A DNA stretch of 64,000 bases from NCBI RefSeq assembly GCF_900143275.1, contig NZ_FSRO01000001.1:1178001-1242000 (forward strand), read 5' to 3'. The translations under genes were made by a program, and so were the position numbers. The notes under the pieces were generated by a model that saw only the letters and a list, made by a program, of their open reading frames with translations, was not told the DNA's origin and made no database searches. This stretch comes from Nitrosomonas cryotolerans ATCC 49181. Lineage in GTDB: Bacteria > Pseudomonadota > Gammaproteobacteria > Burkholderiales > Nitrosomonadaceae. This document shows, one piece after another, positions 30,556-41,367 of this stretch; position 1 is the stretch's first letter; each line of letters begins with the position of its first letter.

Positions 30556-31128
30556 TATGCCTGATATTGCCGTATTTGAAACGCACCAAGAACATCGAGG
30601 GGTTTTTACCTTGGTTATTTGAAGGGAATTTCAACGGGAGATTTTCAGAAACGCTGAAGCATTTACTGAGAGCGGGTGTGTCTGGATTTTGGAAAACAGT
30701 AGCCAAGCTCTGGCCAGAAACCGATCAGCGGCGTTGCTGGGTGTATAAAAGGTTAATGTCTTGAAGAAACGACCAAAAGCCATGCAATTCAAACAAAGAC
30801 AATGCTTTCATGCTGTCTTTCCATGATTATCCCACCGAAAAACTATCCGCATATCAGAACCACTAATCCGGTTGAATCCGCCTTTGCCCCTGTTAGACCA
30901 AGAACAGCCAAAACCAAGCATTGTGGAAGTCGGGCAACAACGTTGGTTATGGTGTGCAAGCTCATGGAAATGGCACAGAAAGAAAGGTTCCGATTAAGAA
31001 GCGATAAACGATTAGCGGATGTCATCAGCGGCATTCAATTTGTAAATGGCATTAAGCAAACAGATGAGCAGATGATCAAAAACAGGTGGTTGCTTGATTT
31101 TCTATACACCAAATTTGACTATAACTCC
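30556..31128 (+). pseudogene. IS256-family transposase relic with internal deletion (copy 2)
   Basis: Pieces of a mutator-type transposase in order: YLKRTKNIEGFLPWLFEG and FNGRFSETLKHLL from the N-terminal half, joined directly to GVSGFWKTVAKLWPETDQ and RCWVYKR from the region after the DDE core, then a stop and frame changes, then HIRTTNPVESAFAPVRPRT to the C terminus. The catalytic core between the first two pieces is missing, so it is dead. It lies 34 bases before cas1 and so forms the left border of the CRISPR-Cas operon. Confidence 0.8.
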
Positions 31129-31162
31129 GTTTTCTACTTTTAAAATAAGGAAACACCATTAA

Positions 31163-32110
31163 GTGGATCAACTATCAAATTTAAAATCGATATTACACTC
31201 CAAACGAGCCAATATTTACTATCTCGAAATGTGTCGAGTGATGCAGAAGGATGGGCGTGTTCTTTATCTGACGGAAGCCAAAGAAGAAAGATTTTATTGG
31301 AACATCCCCATTGCCAATACGACAGTTATTTTGTTAGGCACTGGTACTTCTATCACACAAGCGGCAGTACGTATGCTTGCGTCAGCGGGTGTTTTGATCG
31401 GTTTCAGTGGTGGCGGCGGCACGCCACTGCTGGCAGGTAGTGAGATTGAGTGGCTTACGCCGCAGAGTGAATACAGGCCCACCGAATACGTTCAGGGGTG
31501 GTTGTCATTTTGGTTTGATGAGGGGAAGCGTTTGCGGATTGCCAAGCACTTCCAGATACTGCGTATCAATTATCTGCAATCTGTCTGGTGTAAAGATAAA
31601 GATCTTAAGAATGAAAGATTCTTTGTTGATGACGAAGATATTATCCGGGCGCTCTCTGGTTATTCTGAAAAAGTGGAACGAGCCAACACTGTCACCGAAT
31701 TATTGTTGATTGAAGCTCAGCTTACCAAAAGCCTCTATAAGATAGCCGTTAATCGCACACAGCAAGAAAATTTTGTTCGCAATTTTGACAATACGGACAG
31801 CGCAAACTTGTTTCTCAATCACGGGAATTATCTCGCTTATGGTCTGGCAGCCAGCACGCTCTGGGTATTAGGCATCCCTCATGGGTTTGCGGTCATGCAT
31901 GGAAAGACCCGACGTGGTGCGTTGGTATTTGATGTAGCCGATCTGGTCAAAGATGCTTTGATTCTACCCTGGGCGTTCATTTGCGCCAAAGAAAAAACCA
32001 CTGAGCAGGAATTCCGTCAGCAGATTTTACAAAAATTTACAGATCATAAAGCACTGGATTTTATGTTTGATAGCATCAAGCAAGCCAGTTTGCGCGGTGG
32101 CACGATATGA
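31163..32110 (+). CDS. cas1: Cas1, type I-F spacer integrase
   Basis: Cas1 inserts new spacers together with Cas2. The 315-residue protein is of the I-F branch (start [48 protein letters not shown] is a long family signature). Metal-binding residues are present: Glu184 in [10 protein letters not shown], His246 in MHGKTR and Asp257/Asp260 in [10 protein letters not shown]. The frame starts with GTG; the AAGG before it is 12 bases away, a weak site. The stop overlaps the start of cas2-3 (ATGA). Its presence shows that the system was built for its own adaptation, unlike transposon-borne I-F3 loci. Confidence 0.95.
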   Translation: MDQLSNLKSILHSKRANIYYLEMCRVMQKDGRVLYLTEAKEERFYWNIPIANTTVILLGTGTSITQAAVRMLASAGVLIGFSGGGGTPLLAGSEIEWLTPQSEYRPTEYVQGWLSFWFDEGKRLRIAKHFQILRINYLQSVWCKDKDLKNERFFVDDEDIIRALSGYSEKVERANTVTELLLIEAQLTKSLYKIAVNRTQQENFVRNFDNTDSANLFLNHGNYLAYGLAASTLWVLGIPHGFAVMHGKTRRGALVFDVADLVKDALILPWAFICAKEKTTEQEFRQQILQKFTDHKALDFMFDSIKQASLRGGTI

Positions 32111-35043
32111 TGGTCACTTTTGTGTCCGAGTGCGAGAAAAAAGCCTTGGCTAGAACCCGCCGGGTACTTGATGCCTTCGCCAATCGAATCGGCAGCCGTG
32201 CTTGGCAAACGGTGATTACTGAAGACGGCTTAATTGCTATCAAAACCTTGTTAAGAAAAACTGCCACCAAGAATACGGCAGTTGCTTGTCATTGGATACG
32301 CTCCAGAAGTCGCAGTGAATTGGTTTGGATTGTCGGGAATCGTGCACAATTCGATCAACAAGGTATAGTGCCCGTAAATACTACTTCTAAAGAGTTAATC
32401 ATGGATATAACAACGGATAAGCCCAATCCGGATTTCTTATATGCAAATACGCATTTGCAGTCGTTAGCTGAACATTTATTCGCTGTGGGTTATGTCGCAG
32501 AGCAATTGCATAGACGGCTGATGCCTAATCAAGAAAAACAATCAATCGCTACATTTGTTGCAGGTTGTTTACATGATTTAGGCAAAATAGACCCTTGTTT
32601 TCAAGAGTGGGCAAGAGATCCTAAAAAGAAAGATTTCGTAGCTGAAGATGGTCAGCATATTGATGATGTTAAATTCAGCTTTGAGAAGCATCCTCGGCAT
32701 AATGAGATTTCCGTATTGCTTTATTACTTGCTTGATCACATAAGCCTCAAGCTAGTAAACGCTAACCATAAGAAATCTATTAAACATGTGATTTATTGGC
32801 ATCATGCCAAACCCTTTCGCAAGGAAAAAGAAAAGGGCTTTGCCAATTATGGTGATATTTATACCAAATTGACCAATAACCTAAAAAATATCTCTTTTAT
32901 TGAATTATTAGACAAAGCCATCAAGCTGCTTAACGGTGTATGCACTATTGATGTCAGGTATCGAGTGATTGAAGAATCGCTGCTTTCCAAAGTTTTTAAT
33001 GCTGATGTTGATTTAGATGCGATCGAAACGCTGGATGGATTGTTATTGCCGTATTATAAAAAATACGAACTGTCGGAACGTATTGAACAATATGAATCAC
33101 AAATCAAGCACAATGCTGACAACAACATCATGCGTGCCTGTGTTATCTCAGCTGATCGTTTGGTATCTGCACTATTAGCCACTGATTTGCACGCTCACAT
33201 AAAAGACGGTTCGCTTGATAGCTTGGTAAATGAAGTTCTCTCGTTTGAGTCTACGTTGTGTTCCCATATTGAGGGATGTCTAAATCAATTTCCACCTGGA
33301 GAACGGAGCAACAAACAAAGCGAAGTCTCCAACCAACTCACCAAAGCCCGGGGCGTTAGCGTTCTGGCTGGCCCTGCCGGTTGTGGCAAAACCAAAATTG
33401 CTTTGGAATGGGCCAAATTAAAGAATGCCCAACAATTAATCTGGATATGTCCACGTGTCCAAGTCTGCCAAGGTTTGTTTGATGAATTAATATCTAAAGA
33501 TTATTTTGAACTTAACTTACCCAGCATAAGTATTGAAATTAATACGGGAGAATTTAAATATACCAATCAGTGGAATAAACAAACGCCAGAAAAAGATTAT
33601 TTCTCTGGCGATATAGTTATAACCACTATAGATCAAATACTTAACGGCATCATCACACATAACAAAGTCGATACACTGATTGGTTATCTTAATGCACATG
33701 TGGTGTTTGATGAGTTTCATGAATATATCAACATGCCCGCATTCAATTTGTTGTTTGCGGAGTTAATCGCTTGCAAACAGCAACAAGAATCCGCAGCCAA
33801 TACCTTGCTGGTATCTGCTACGCCACATTATTTTTATCTTAAACAAGTGCTGAGGCTTGAATCGGAAGATATCGTTGCTATGCCGTCTTTTAACCAAAGA
33901 CCCTATTTTGTGACGTTTAAGGTCTTTGACGAAACCAGGCAGGATGATACCAACCCGCTGTATCAGAGCCAAAATTCCAACACTATTGTTATCAGTAATA
34001 CAGCCTTAACAGCACAAAAAAGTTTTATTCGCAATCAGCATCAAGAAAATGCTGTGCTATTACATTCAAAGTTTAAGAAAAGTGATAAACAAAAATGGTT
34101 TGAAGAGGTTTATGAATCGTTTAAAAAAGATGGTATACGAAAATTTGAAGTCTTGCGCAGCGGGCCGATTATACAGGCATCATTAAACATTACGTGCGAT
34201 TACATGGTGGCGGAAATTACCAATGCAGAAGATTGTTTGCAACGTTTAGGTCGACTAGATCGTTTTGGCGTAAATAAAGAAGGCAGCGTGTACTGTATAG
34301 CTGTGCCCGAACCGATTCATCAAGGTAAAGGTACGGGCTTTGCGGCTCGTTTCCTGTCCCGGATGTTTACATTCGGAGCTACCAAAGCATGGTATCAATT
34401 GCTAAAAGCAGAGTTGGATGACAAAGCAGTTACTTTGCCGCGGCTCTACAAGTTGTACGAACAATTTCATCACTCTGACACGGGTAAGAAATTCATTGAG
34501 TTGGATTTGATTGCTTCGCTCAAAGCCAGTGTGAAGTTGATCGATCAGAAAGTGATTGACCCGATTACCATTTCACCTAAAAAAGCACTGGTGAAAGGCC
34601 GAGCCAAAATCAGTAAAAATTCACTACGCGGCGAGAACCGCTTCGTGCAGATGGCGATATGTGATGTTAATGATCCAGGTCAATTTAAATTTTTGGATCA
34701 ATATGCCTATCAGATGCCGATCAATGAGCGGGATAGTTTTGACAATTTAACTGCTTCTAAAGATGAGATAGAAGGTTATGGTGATAGCGATAAAAATTTG
34801 CTGGCGCACATGAAAGCTAAGCACCACAACATTATGGGAGGTACCAAAGCTTTTAAAGACTTTATTCTACTCAATGAGGCAAGAGATCCAGAGCTTCCTG
34901 TTTATCTGAGCTATACGCCTGGCGATCTAGTTCCGGTTGGTGGAGAAGCTGCACGACATAGCTACGCTATTTATTACGCCGTTTGCGACAGACAGCCAAT
35001 CGGCGCAATTTCAATTAAGCAATTAACTTCAAATGAGGAATGA
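32107..35043 (+). CDS. cas3: Cas2-Cas3 fusion, type I-F nuclease-helicase
   Basis: A 978-residue fusion unique to type I-F. Residues 1-95 are the Cas2 domain that works with Cas1. The HD nuclease follows with the metal-site pair in [10 protein letters not shown] (His156-Asp157) and later HHAKPF. The SF2 helicase has Walker [10 protein letters not shown] (421-429), Walker B-like DEFH (535-538), SATPHYF as motif III and [10 protein letters not shown] as motif VI. It degrades DNA bound by Cascade and also takes part in spacer acquisition. All key motifs are intact. It starts inside the cas1 stop codon and ends 3 bases before cas7fv. Confidence 0.95.
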   Translation: MMVTFVSECEKKALARTRRVLDAFANRIGSRAWQTVITEDGLIAIKTLLRKTATKNTAVACHWIRSRSRSELVWIVGNRAQFDQQGIVPVNTTSKELIMDITTDKPNPDFLYANTHLQSLAEHLFAVGYVAEQLHRRLMPNQEKQSIATFVAGCLHDLGKIDPCFQEWARDPKKKDFVAEDGQHIDDVKFSFEKHPRHNEISVLLYYLLDHISLKLVNANHKKSIKHVIYWHHAKPFRKEKEKGFANYGDIYTKLTNNLKNISFIELLDKAIKLLNGVCTIDVRYRVIEESLLSKVFNADVDLDAIETLDGLLLPYYKKYELSERIEQYESQIKHNADNNIMRACVISADRLVSALLATDLHAHIKDGSLDSLVNEVLSFESTLCSHIEGCLNQFPPGERSNKQSEVSNQLTKARGVSVLAGPAGCGKTKIALEWAKLKNAQQLIWICPRVQVCQGLFDELISKDYFELNLPSISIEINTGEFKYTNQWNKQTPEKDYFSGDIVITTIDQILNGIITHNKVDTLIGYLNAHVVFDEFHEYINMPAFNLLFAELIACKQQQESAANTLLVSATPHYFYLKQVLRLESEDIVAMPSFNQRPYFVTFKVFDETRQDDTNPLYQSQNSNTIVISNTALTAQKSFIRNQHQENAVLLHSKFKKSDKQKWFEEVYESFKKDGIRKFEVLRSGPIIQASLNITCDYMVAEITNAEDCLQRLGRLDRFGVNKEGSVYCIAVPEPIHQGKGTGFAARFLSRMFTFGATKAWYQLLKAELDDKAVTLPRLYKLYEQFHHSDTGKKFIELDLIASLKASVKLIDQKVIDPITISPKKALVKGRAKISKNSLRGENRFVQMAICDVNDPGQFKFLDQYAYQMPINERDSFDNLTASKDEIEGYGDSDKNLLAHMKAKHHNIMGGTKAFKDFILLNEARDPELPVYLSYTPGDLVPVGGEAARHSYAIYYAVCDRQPIGAISIKQLTSNEE

Positions 35044-35046
35044 CTG

Positions 35047-36027
35047 ATGCAAAAGATAACCGGTATTAAAAGTGTGGATTTTAAAATAGTCGCATTGGGC
35101 CACGGAGTAGTTAATTGGAATGGACCGACGACGTTAGTAGGTGATGGTGGCAAAACGGTTGACAATCATACACTGCCAAAATTAAGGGGCTACAGTAATT
35201 TAACCGGCAAGGTAAAAGAAGAAACAGGCTATAAATACAAAAAGCAGGCAGAGGATATAAATTTTAAAGAAACGCCGATGTATATTAGCCAGAATTGCAT
35301 TCGCCATCACTTATTTAGAAATCAGGCTTTTGATTTGCACTATGCTAAAGATAAAAATCTACAAGCTGTACTGGCTTCAATAACAGGTTTGATACGTGGT
35401 TATGTTGTTCCTTCAAGTCAATGCAAACGTACGAGTCCCTTATTACTTGAGGATTTTGTTGACCAATTGGGCAACGGCAATTTTGAACAAATGGGCCGTT
35501 CAGGTTCCAAGGAAAAAGGCAAAGATGATAAAGGTGATGATGTTGCCAGCAATTCCTTTTTCTCAAAAACGACATTTGGGGAGACCGAATACCTTGCTTA
35601 TGGTTCTATCAGCATAGAGCAGTTGGAATTTATTTCGCTTGATAAGAAATTTGACCGCGCCTCCATGATTATTAAAGACGGTGAAGGTGAGAAAATTGCT
35701 GAAGTTGTACAAAACTTTATCAAAAGCCTTGATCCCTCCCGCAATCCAAAAGCCACATTCCATCAAAACTACGTTCGTGGCGGCACCATATTTGAAGAGG
35801 GCGAAGTCGGTATTTTATTGGATAACGAAGCCATTGATATCCTGATTCAGGAAACCATTCGTATGATTAGCGAGTTAAGCATTCGCCAGGCCAAAGGTTA
35901 TATGTATGTGGATAGTATCCTTGTGGACTACAACGACAGCCATAAAATGATGCGCATTAAACGCTCGGAAAGCGAAATATCAGAAACGCCGGAAACCAGC
36001 TATGCCGTTTATTTCTACGCCAAGTAG
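35047..36027 (+). CDS. cas7fv: Cas7fv, backbone subunit of the type I-F2 Cascade
   Basis: A 326-residue RAMP-type protein following cas2-3. The start [20 protein letters not shown] and the middle segment [18 protein letters not shown], with [20 protein letters not shown], resemble the Cas7 of the variant I-F system of Shewanella putrefaciens rather than canonical Csy3. Several copies would coat the crRNA spacer. In this variant Cas7fv and Cas5fv alone replace the large subunit. The charged loop [19 protein letters not shown] is probably disordered. The subtype call depends mainly on operon layout and the absence of csy1. Confidence 0.85.
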   Translation: MQKITGIKSVDFKIVALGHGVVNWNGPTTLVGDGGKTVDNHTLPKLRGYSNLTGKVKEETGYKYKKQAEDINFKETPMYISQNCIRHHLFRNQAFDLHYAKDKNLQAVLASITGLIRGYVVPSSQCKRTSPLLLEDFVDQLGNGNFEQMGRSGSKEKGKDDKGDDVASNSFFSKTTFGETEYLAYGSISIEQLEFISLDKKFDRASMIIKDGEGEKIAEVVQNFIKSLDPSRNPKATFHQNYVRGGTIFEEGEVGILLDNEAIDILIQETIRMISELSIRQAKGYMYVDSILVDYNDSHKMMRIKRSESEISETPETSYAVYFYAK

Positions 36028-36035
36028 AGGTGGGT

Positions 36036-37076
36036 ATGCGAATTACGATTAAATACGAAGCTGCTTGGCAGAATTCTTTTTTGGATGGTTCTAATAATGA
36101 ACCCTTGCCTAAAAGTGGACGAGGATTTGTTGGATCGATGACCAATTTATCCAAACGAGATAGCGAAGGTCAATATTCCAATTTTATTGAACGAAAAATA
36201 AGCAAAAATACCATCATGGGCATTTTGAACCGACTGATTGGCGACCAACGTAAACTGTATCAAGCAAAGCAGGATCAAAGTTATTTTTTTATGGGCATAG
36301 AGGATCAAATAAGCTTTGAAAATAGCCATGATCGTTCTAAGCCAATCAATACAGAGATGGTTTATATTCGCAATATAACCGGCAGCACTGATCAAAACGC
36401 TTTTACGGGTATGATTAAAGCAACTGACCCTGCTTTTAGCTCTGTTTTTTCAGGCCAGCTTTGGGGCGTGCTTCACTTGGAACTATGCGATGTTTTGAAA
36501 CTTATTAATGACCCAGGTTATACGATCAATAACAATGCTGGTTTTGATCCTTTAACCGTTATTAACCAATTTGAACTACTTGGCGGCTTCAAAGACATTG
36601 ATGTGACAGGTGAAGTAGAAGCCACATTAGATGTTCTAAAATTAAACTATCCCGATATTAATTACGAATTAACCGCCAAAGGACAAATCAAGCCGATTAT
36701 ATTGTATTGCTCAGCACTTTATTTGCAAATAGGGCGTTTGGAGAAATCTGGTTATGATTTGTCAACAATTGTAACGAAAAAGGGTGGATTAAGCGGTATT
36801 TCAAAACGAGGATTTACTCTAAAAGATTTTATGGATCGCTATACCACGGGCAGTAAAAAAAAGATTTGGGGGAATCCCTATCTTTTGAAAGAAAAACGCA
36901 AAGGCGAAGGTGAAGTGACCTCACTGCTAACTAAAGCCAATGGCACACTTGAAATACAGTTAGATATTCCCCAAGAAAAAGCACAACAACTTAAAGATAT
37001 GATAGAAGCAGCCGGTGTTTCAAGTTTTTATCTGGGTAAAAAAGGGCTGGCGTATATTGATAGTCTTAGGATATAG
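36036..37076 (+). CDS. cas5fv: Cas5fv, crRNA 5'-handle and PAM-reading subunit of type I-F2 Cascade
   Basis: About 347 residues, larger than ordinary Cas5 proteins, as in the I-Fv system where an added helical domain of Cas5fv takes over PAM recognition and strand opening from the missing Cas8f. The N terminus RITIKYEAAWQNSFLDGSNN and the glycine-rich RGFVGSMTNLSKRD are RAMP-like. I prefer the ATG at 36036, which has AGAGG 5 bases upstream; an in-frame GTG at 36030 overlaps that site. It lies 8 bases after cas7fv and 9 before cas6f, so all are cotranscribed. Confidence 0.85.
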   Translation: MRITIKYEAAWQNSFLDGSNNEPLPKSGRGFVGSMTNLSKRDSEGQYSNFIERKISKNTIMGILNRLIGDQRKLYQAKQDQSYFFMGIEDQISFENSHDRSKPINTEMVYIRNITGSTDQNAFTGMIKATDPAFSSVFSGQLWGVLHLELCDVLKLINDPGYTINNNAGFDPLTVINQFELLGGFKDIDVTGEVEATLDVLKLNYPDINYELTAKGQIKPIILYCSALYLQIGRLEKSGYDLSTIVTKKGGLSGISKRGFTLKDFMDRYTTGSKKKIWGNPYLLKEKRKGEGEVTSLLTKANGTLEIQLDIPQEKAQQLKDMIEAAGVSSFYLGKKGLAYIDSLRI

Positions 37077-37085
37077 GGAAAAATC

Positions 37086-37670
37086 ATGAAACATTATCTT
37101 GAAATAACCTTATTGCCCAATCCAGACATTAACCTGTTGACCTTGTGGTCAAAAGTATTTCAACAAATCCATTTAGGCTTGGTTGAATTGCAAGATGAGC
37201 AGAAGCGGGTACCGATTGGCGTTTCATTTCCAGAATACATTATAGGTGAAAAATATAGTGTGCTTGGTGGCAAGTTGCGATTGTTTGCGCAAGACGAATC
37301 TATGCTAACCCGGTTTGATGTTGCGAAATGGTTGACTCGATTAAGTGACTACGTGCACTGTACCAGTATCCGCTCCGTACCGTATGAGCTGAAAGGTTAC
37401 GCGATATATCAACGTGAACAACCTAAAACTAACAAGGAACGCTTAGCCAGGCGCTATGCTATCCGACATCATATTGACTATGTCACAGCTATTCAGCGTT
37501 ATAGCGATATGGAGTATAAGTTAATACCTACCCCATTTATTCGCTTGAAAAGCTTAAGCAGCGATAAAACATTTTGTTTGTGGATCAAGAAAAAAATAGC
37601 AGTAGAGTCTTCAAATAACACTTTTAGCAGTTATGGCCTAAGCGCTTTCGCTACTGTTCCTGAGTTTTAA
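37086..37670 (+). CDS. cas6f: Cas6f (Csy4) crRNA endonuclease
   Basis: Cas6f cuts the repeat hairpin of the long transcript and stays bound to the 3' handle. The 194-residue length is usual. The N terminus HYLEITLLPNPDINLLTLWS is typical, with the likely catalytic His in QQIHLGLVELQD, and an Arg-rich helix ERLARRYAIRHHIDY that would hold the repeat stem. The repeats in the adjoining array carry the CTGCC/GGCAG stem that this enzyme recognises. It is the last cas gene, immediately before the leader. Confidence 0.94.
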   Translation: MKHYLEITLLPNPDINLLTLWSKVFQQIHLGLVELQDEQKRVPIGVSFPEYIIGEKYSVLGGKLRLFAQDESMLTRFDVAKWLTRLSDYVHCTSIRSVPYELKGYAIYQREQPKTNKERLARRYAIRHHIDYVTAIQRYSDMEYKLIPTPFIRLKSLSSDKTFCLWIKKKIAVESSNNTFSSYGLSAFATVPEF

Positions 37671-37801
37671 CCCATTTTTTTAGCTCTTTAAGAAATAGCA
37701 TACAAATTAGCCAGTTGCATATATCGGTTTTGGGAATGGTTAAGTTAACTAAAATTTCCTGTAAACTGCGATGCGACTGGCTTTAAGTTTTTTTATTGCC
37801 A
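37671..37801 (+). promoter_or_regulatory. CRISPR leader
   Basis: 131 AT-rich bases between the cas6f stop and the first repeat, the expected place of the leader where the array promoter and integration signals lie. It has a T-rich stretch just before the first repeat. I could not fix a promoter or an IHF site by eye. Confidence 0.7.
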
Positions 37802-39991
37802 GTTCGCTGCCGCACAGGCAGCTTAGAAATTCGTTTTGTTGTGTTGATGTATGTCATTATAGTTCGCTGCCGCACAGGCAGCTTAGAAATTAGCGCTCTA
37901 GCAGATAGTTTTTTTGGTGGCGTTCGCTGCCGCACAGGCAGCTTAGAAATTATGATATTTGGGCTCGTGACGGATTTTTAAGTTCGCTGCCGCACAGGCA
38001 GCTTAGAAAAGGAGGGAAACTACGACGGCAGAACAGAACTAGTTCGCTGCCGCACAGGCAGCTTAGAAATGATTTAAGTTTAGCTAACCCCTCCCCCACC
38101 TGTTCGCTGCCGCACAGGCAGCTTAGAAACATTGTATGAAATTTACTCTTATCATGACGGTATTCGCTGCCGCACAGGCAGCTTAGAAATCATTGCCACT
38201 GTAATTAATGCGATATTTAACGTTCGCTGCCGCACAGGCAGCTTAGAAAAGTTGCCCAGCTCGGTATTTATCATACCTTTGGTTCGCTGCCGCACAGGCA
38301 GCTTAGAAAGATTTGAGCGAACCTCAATAAGAAGACCGCGAAGTTCGCTGCCGCACAGGCAGCTTAGAAAAGATTTATCTGCATAGGTTTGTACATTAAA
38401 TGGTTCGCTGCCGCACAGGCAGCTTAGAAAGATCAGGTGCGTGCATTTGTGAATAATTCGGGGTTCGCTGCCGCACAGGCAGCTTAGAAAAGGGATTCAT
38501 TATTGGCTCGCTCTTCGGCTGGGTTCGCTGCCGCACAGGCAGCTTAGAAAGAATGGCGCTGACGGAACATTATATCTCACATGTTCGCTGCCGCACAGGC
38601 AGCTTAGAAAAGCATGGGCGCGTCAGTCGCGGCTATTGCAGGGTTCGCTGCCGCACAGGCAGCTTAGAAAAACACCAGGTAAAGATATCCCAGTACCACC
38701 CGGTTCGCTGCCGCACAGGCAGCTTAGAAAAAAACGTGAAATGTATATAGATTCTAGTGTTGGTTCGCTGCCGCACAGGCAGCTTAGAAAATTATTAACG
38801 TCAATCAGATATCTATTTTCGTGTTCGCTGCCGCACAGGCAGCTTAGAAATTATTTTGTCGATAATGACTACAAATAACTATTGTTCGCTGCCGCACAGG
38901 CAGCTTAGAAAATTGAGCACTTAATGTGCCGAGCGTGGCTTCAGTTCGCTGCCGCACAGGCAGCTTAGAAATGACATGCATACCAAAATGATAAAAGAAG
39001 CTAGTTCGCTGCCGCACAGGCAGCTTAGAAAGGAAGGATGGCTAGACACGGAAATAGAGGAGAGTTCGCTGCCGCACAGGCAGCTTAGAAATGAAAGAAT
39101 TTATATTAGCAATATTAGCATTTGTTCGCTGCCGCACAGGCAGCTTAGAAATTTAGAATATGGTAGGTTTCTTGTAGTTTTCCGTTCGCTGCCGCACAGG
39201 CAGCTTAGAAAGTGACCCGCTTATCTTGATAAAGCATCGGCTCGTTCGCTGCCGCACAGGCAGCTTAGAAATTGAAATTACCTGATTTTTTACTCTTATC
39301 CGGGTTCGCTGCCGCACAGGCAGCTTAGAAAGATCAATAACTGAGATAAGCTGCTCTGTTCCCGTTCGCTGCCGCACAGGCAGCTTAGAAATTTGTGGGA
39401 GATGACAGGTTGATAGAAGGGTAGTTCGCTGCCGCACAGGCAGCTTAGAAAAGTACTCATTCGCGTCATACGGCTCCAGCGTTGTTCGCTGCCGCACAGG
39501 CAGCTTAGAAAATCGATCATCTGCTTCATTCTCGTTTTTATCAGTTCGCTGCCGCACAGGCAGCTTAGAAAAGATAAATATATGAGAGGTAGTAGAGAAC
39601 AACGTTCGCTGCCGCACAGGCAGCTTAGAAATTAGTCTCTGCACCTTCTAATGCTTTTATACAGTTCGCTGCCGCACAGGCAGCTTAGAAAATCTCTATT
39701 TCGTCATCAATACGTTTTTCGATGTTCGCTGCCGCACAGGCAGCTTAGAAAATGATTCATCGGGCTGGCTGGTTAGTGACGGCGTTCGCTGCCGCACAGG
39801 CAGCTTAGAAATACGGAACTTAAGAAGCACTACCATGTTCTTAGTTCGCTGCCGCACAGGCAGCTTAGAAAGTCGCTAAATATCGCATTAATGACGGCGG
39901 CAAGTTCGCTGCCGCACAGGCAGCTTAGAAATAGAAAAAGCAAATCTTTCCCATAAAAATCTTATTCGCTGCCGCACAGGCAGCTTAGAAA
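37802..39991 (+). CRISPR. Type I-F CRISPR array, 37 repeats and 36 spacers
   Basis: 28-base repeats beginning GTTCGCTGCC and ending CTTAGAAA, with the palindromic stem CTGCC-GCACA-GGCAG, separated by 32-base spacers. Period is 60 bases throughout except for two 33-base spacers (before 38343 and before 38884). The repeats look identical except that those at 38162 and 39964 start with A instead of G; the latter is the last repeat, consistent with the leader being on the cas6f side. No spacer is obviously repeated. Short open frames crossing the array are only translations of the repeat. Confidence 0.98.
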
Positions 39992-40104
39992 TTGTCTGTA
40001 ATTCACCCAGATTTCCCATTAAGCGGGAATTTTAATGGAAGCCATTAAAATAAATGGTTTTGACATCCTCCCCTTCCTAAACGAAGGGGATTCCTAGCGA
40101 CTTA

Positions 40105-41337
40105 TTAAGCCGTTAAGAGTAGGTTTGTATTGCTACTGTCTACTGGTTCCTGCTTCTTAGACGAAACTAACGTTTCAACTCCACAGGCTAACAAGCGATG
40201 TCCTCGCTCAAGTACATTCAAGGCACCTACCAAGTCGGCATTGGCTTTAAATCCACATTCTGTACATTCAAAAGCACTTTGGCTTTTGCGATTGTCATGA
40301 CTAACATGTTGACATCTAGGGCAGGTTTGAGAGGTGTATTGAGGGTTTACCTTCAATACATCCCCGCCTGAACAAGCCTGTTTATACTCCAAGAACGAAA
40401 CGAACATTCCCCATCCTTGGTCAAGAATGGATTTGTTTAGACCCGATTTCGCTTTGACGTTTTTACCATGCTTTTCAACACTGCCCTTGGCACTCTTAGA
40501 CATGTTTCCTATCTTTAAATTCTCAACTACGACCATTGCGTGATTTTTGCTGATTTCGGTTGAGGTTTTGTGTAAGAAGTCTAAACGAGCATTGGCAATA
40601 CGCTCATGCAGTCGGGTAATGATTTGTTTCTGCTTTTTCCAGTTAGCAGAGAAACGGACTTTTTTAGACAGCTTACGCTGTTCAAAAGCCAGTTTCTTTG
40701 ATAACTTTCTGAAACTGTTTAAAGGTTCTACGTATGAGCCGTCTGACAAGGTTGCAAAGCGGGTAATGCCCATATCAACACCAATCATACTGGTTGAGCT
40801 ATGACGCTTTAGCTCGGTCTCGTACTCAGTCTGAATCGACACGTACCAATAACTGCCTTTACGGGAAATCGTCATATTTTTAACGTCACCAATGACTTGG
40901 CGTGAATTACGATATTTCACCCAACCGATTTTAGGCAAGAACACTTTGCTAGACTCTTGCTCCAGCTTAAATCCTTGTGGATAACGAAAGCTGTCACTCA
41001 AACCTTTTTTCTTGAATTTTGGAATCCGTTTTAAAGGCTGTTTTTTATCAAAACCGTCTTTGAACGCTTTTTCTAAGTTTTTTAAGGCTTGTTGCAACGG
41101 TTGAGAATGAACGGTTTTTAGAAATCCATAATCTTCTGAGGATTTCCATAGCTTTAGCCAAAATGACAACTCGTTGTACCAAAGCAATGGCTGTTTCTGC
41201 TCTAATCTGAACAGATTCATTGCTAAGGCTTTATTCCAAACAAACCGATTAGCACCCGCAAACTCAACCATCTTCTGTGCTTGGTCAGAATTTGGATTGA
41301 GTCGAAATTTAAAGGCTTTGCGTATAATCTGCTTCAT
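40105..41337 (-). CDS. tnpB: TnpB, RNA-guided endonuclease of the IS605 element (copy 2)
   Basis: 410 residues from the ATG at 41337. It keeps the RuvC residues (GVDMGITRFA, VVVENLKIGN, ANADLVGAL) and the zinc finger, where the first knuckle is CPRC instead of CPGC. About eight residues differ from copy 1, for example QAQKM for QVQKM and KAFKDGF for KTFKDGF. It should be active, and the two copies could cut each other's empty sites because their guides would be the flanking DNA of each insertion. Confidence 0.92.
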   Translation of the reverse strand: MKQIIRKAFKFRLNPNSDQAQKMVEFAGANRFVWNKALAMNLFRLEQKQPLLWYNELSFWLKLWKSSEDYGFLKTVHSQPLQQALKNLEKAFKDGFDKKQPLKRIPKFKKKGLSDSFRYPQGFKLEQESSKVFLPKIGWVKYRNSRQVIGDVKNMTISRKGSYWYVSIQTEYETELKRHSSTSMIGVDMGITRFATLSDGSYVEPLNSFRKLSKKLAFEQRKLSKKVRFSANWKKQKQIITRLHERIANARLDFLHKTSTEISKNHAMVVVENLKIGNMSKSAKGSVEKHGKNVKAKSGLNKSILDQGWGMFVSFLEYKQACSGGDVLKVNPQYTSQTCPRCQHVSHDNRKSQSAFECTECGFKANADLVGALNVLERGHRLLACGVETLVSSKKQEPVDSSNTNLLLTA

Positions 41338-41367
41338 GGTTATAATTATACAAAAATTAATTGGTCT

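Noticed and set aside
30218..30706. 162-codon minus-strand frame next to the IS256 relic
   Set aside because: No signal, domain or ribosome site; its first part is antisense to the transposase relic and the rest lies in debris. I could not tie it to any family.
31163..37670. Possible CRISPR-associated transposon (type I-F3)
   Set aside because: cas1 and cas2-3 are present and no tniQ, tnsA, tnsB or tnsC gene is found, so it is not a Tn7-like guide system.
37796..39644. Open frames of 60-163 codons on both strands with repeating VRCRTGSLE, SLPHRQLRK or SKLPVRQRT units
   Set aside because: They are translations of the CRISPR repeat; the 60-base period is divisible by 3, so frames stay open by chance.
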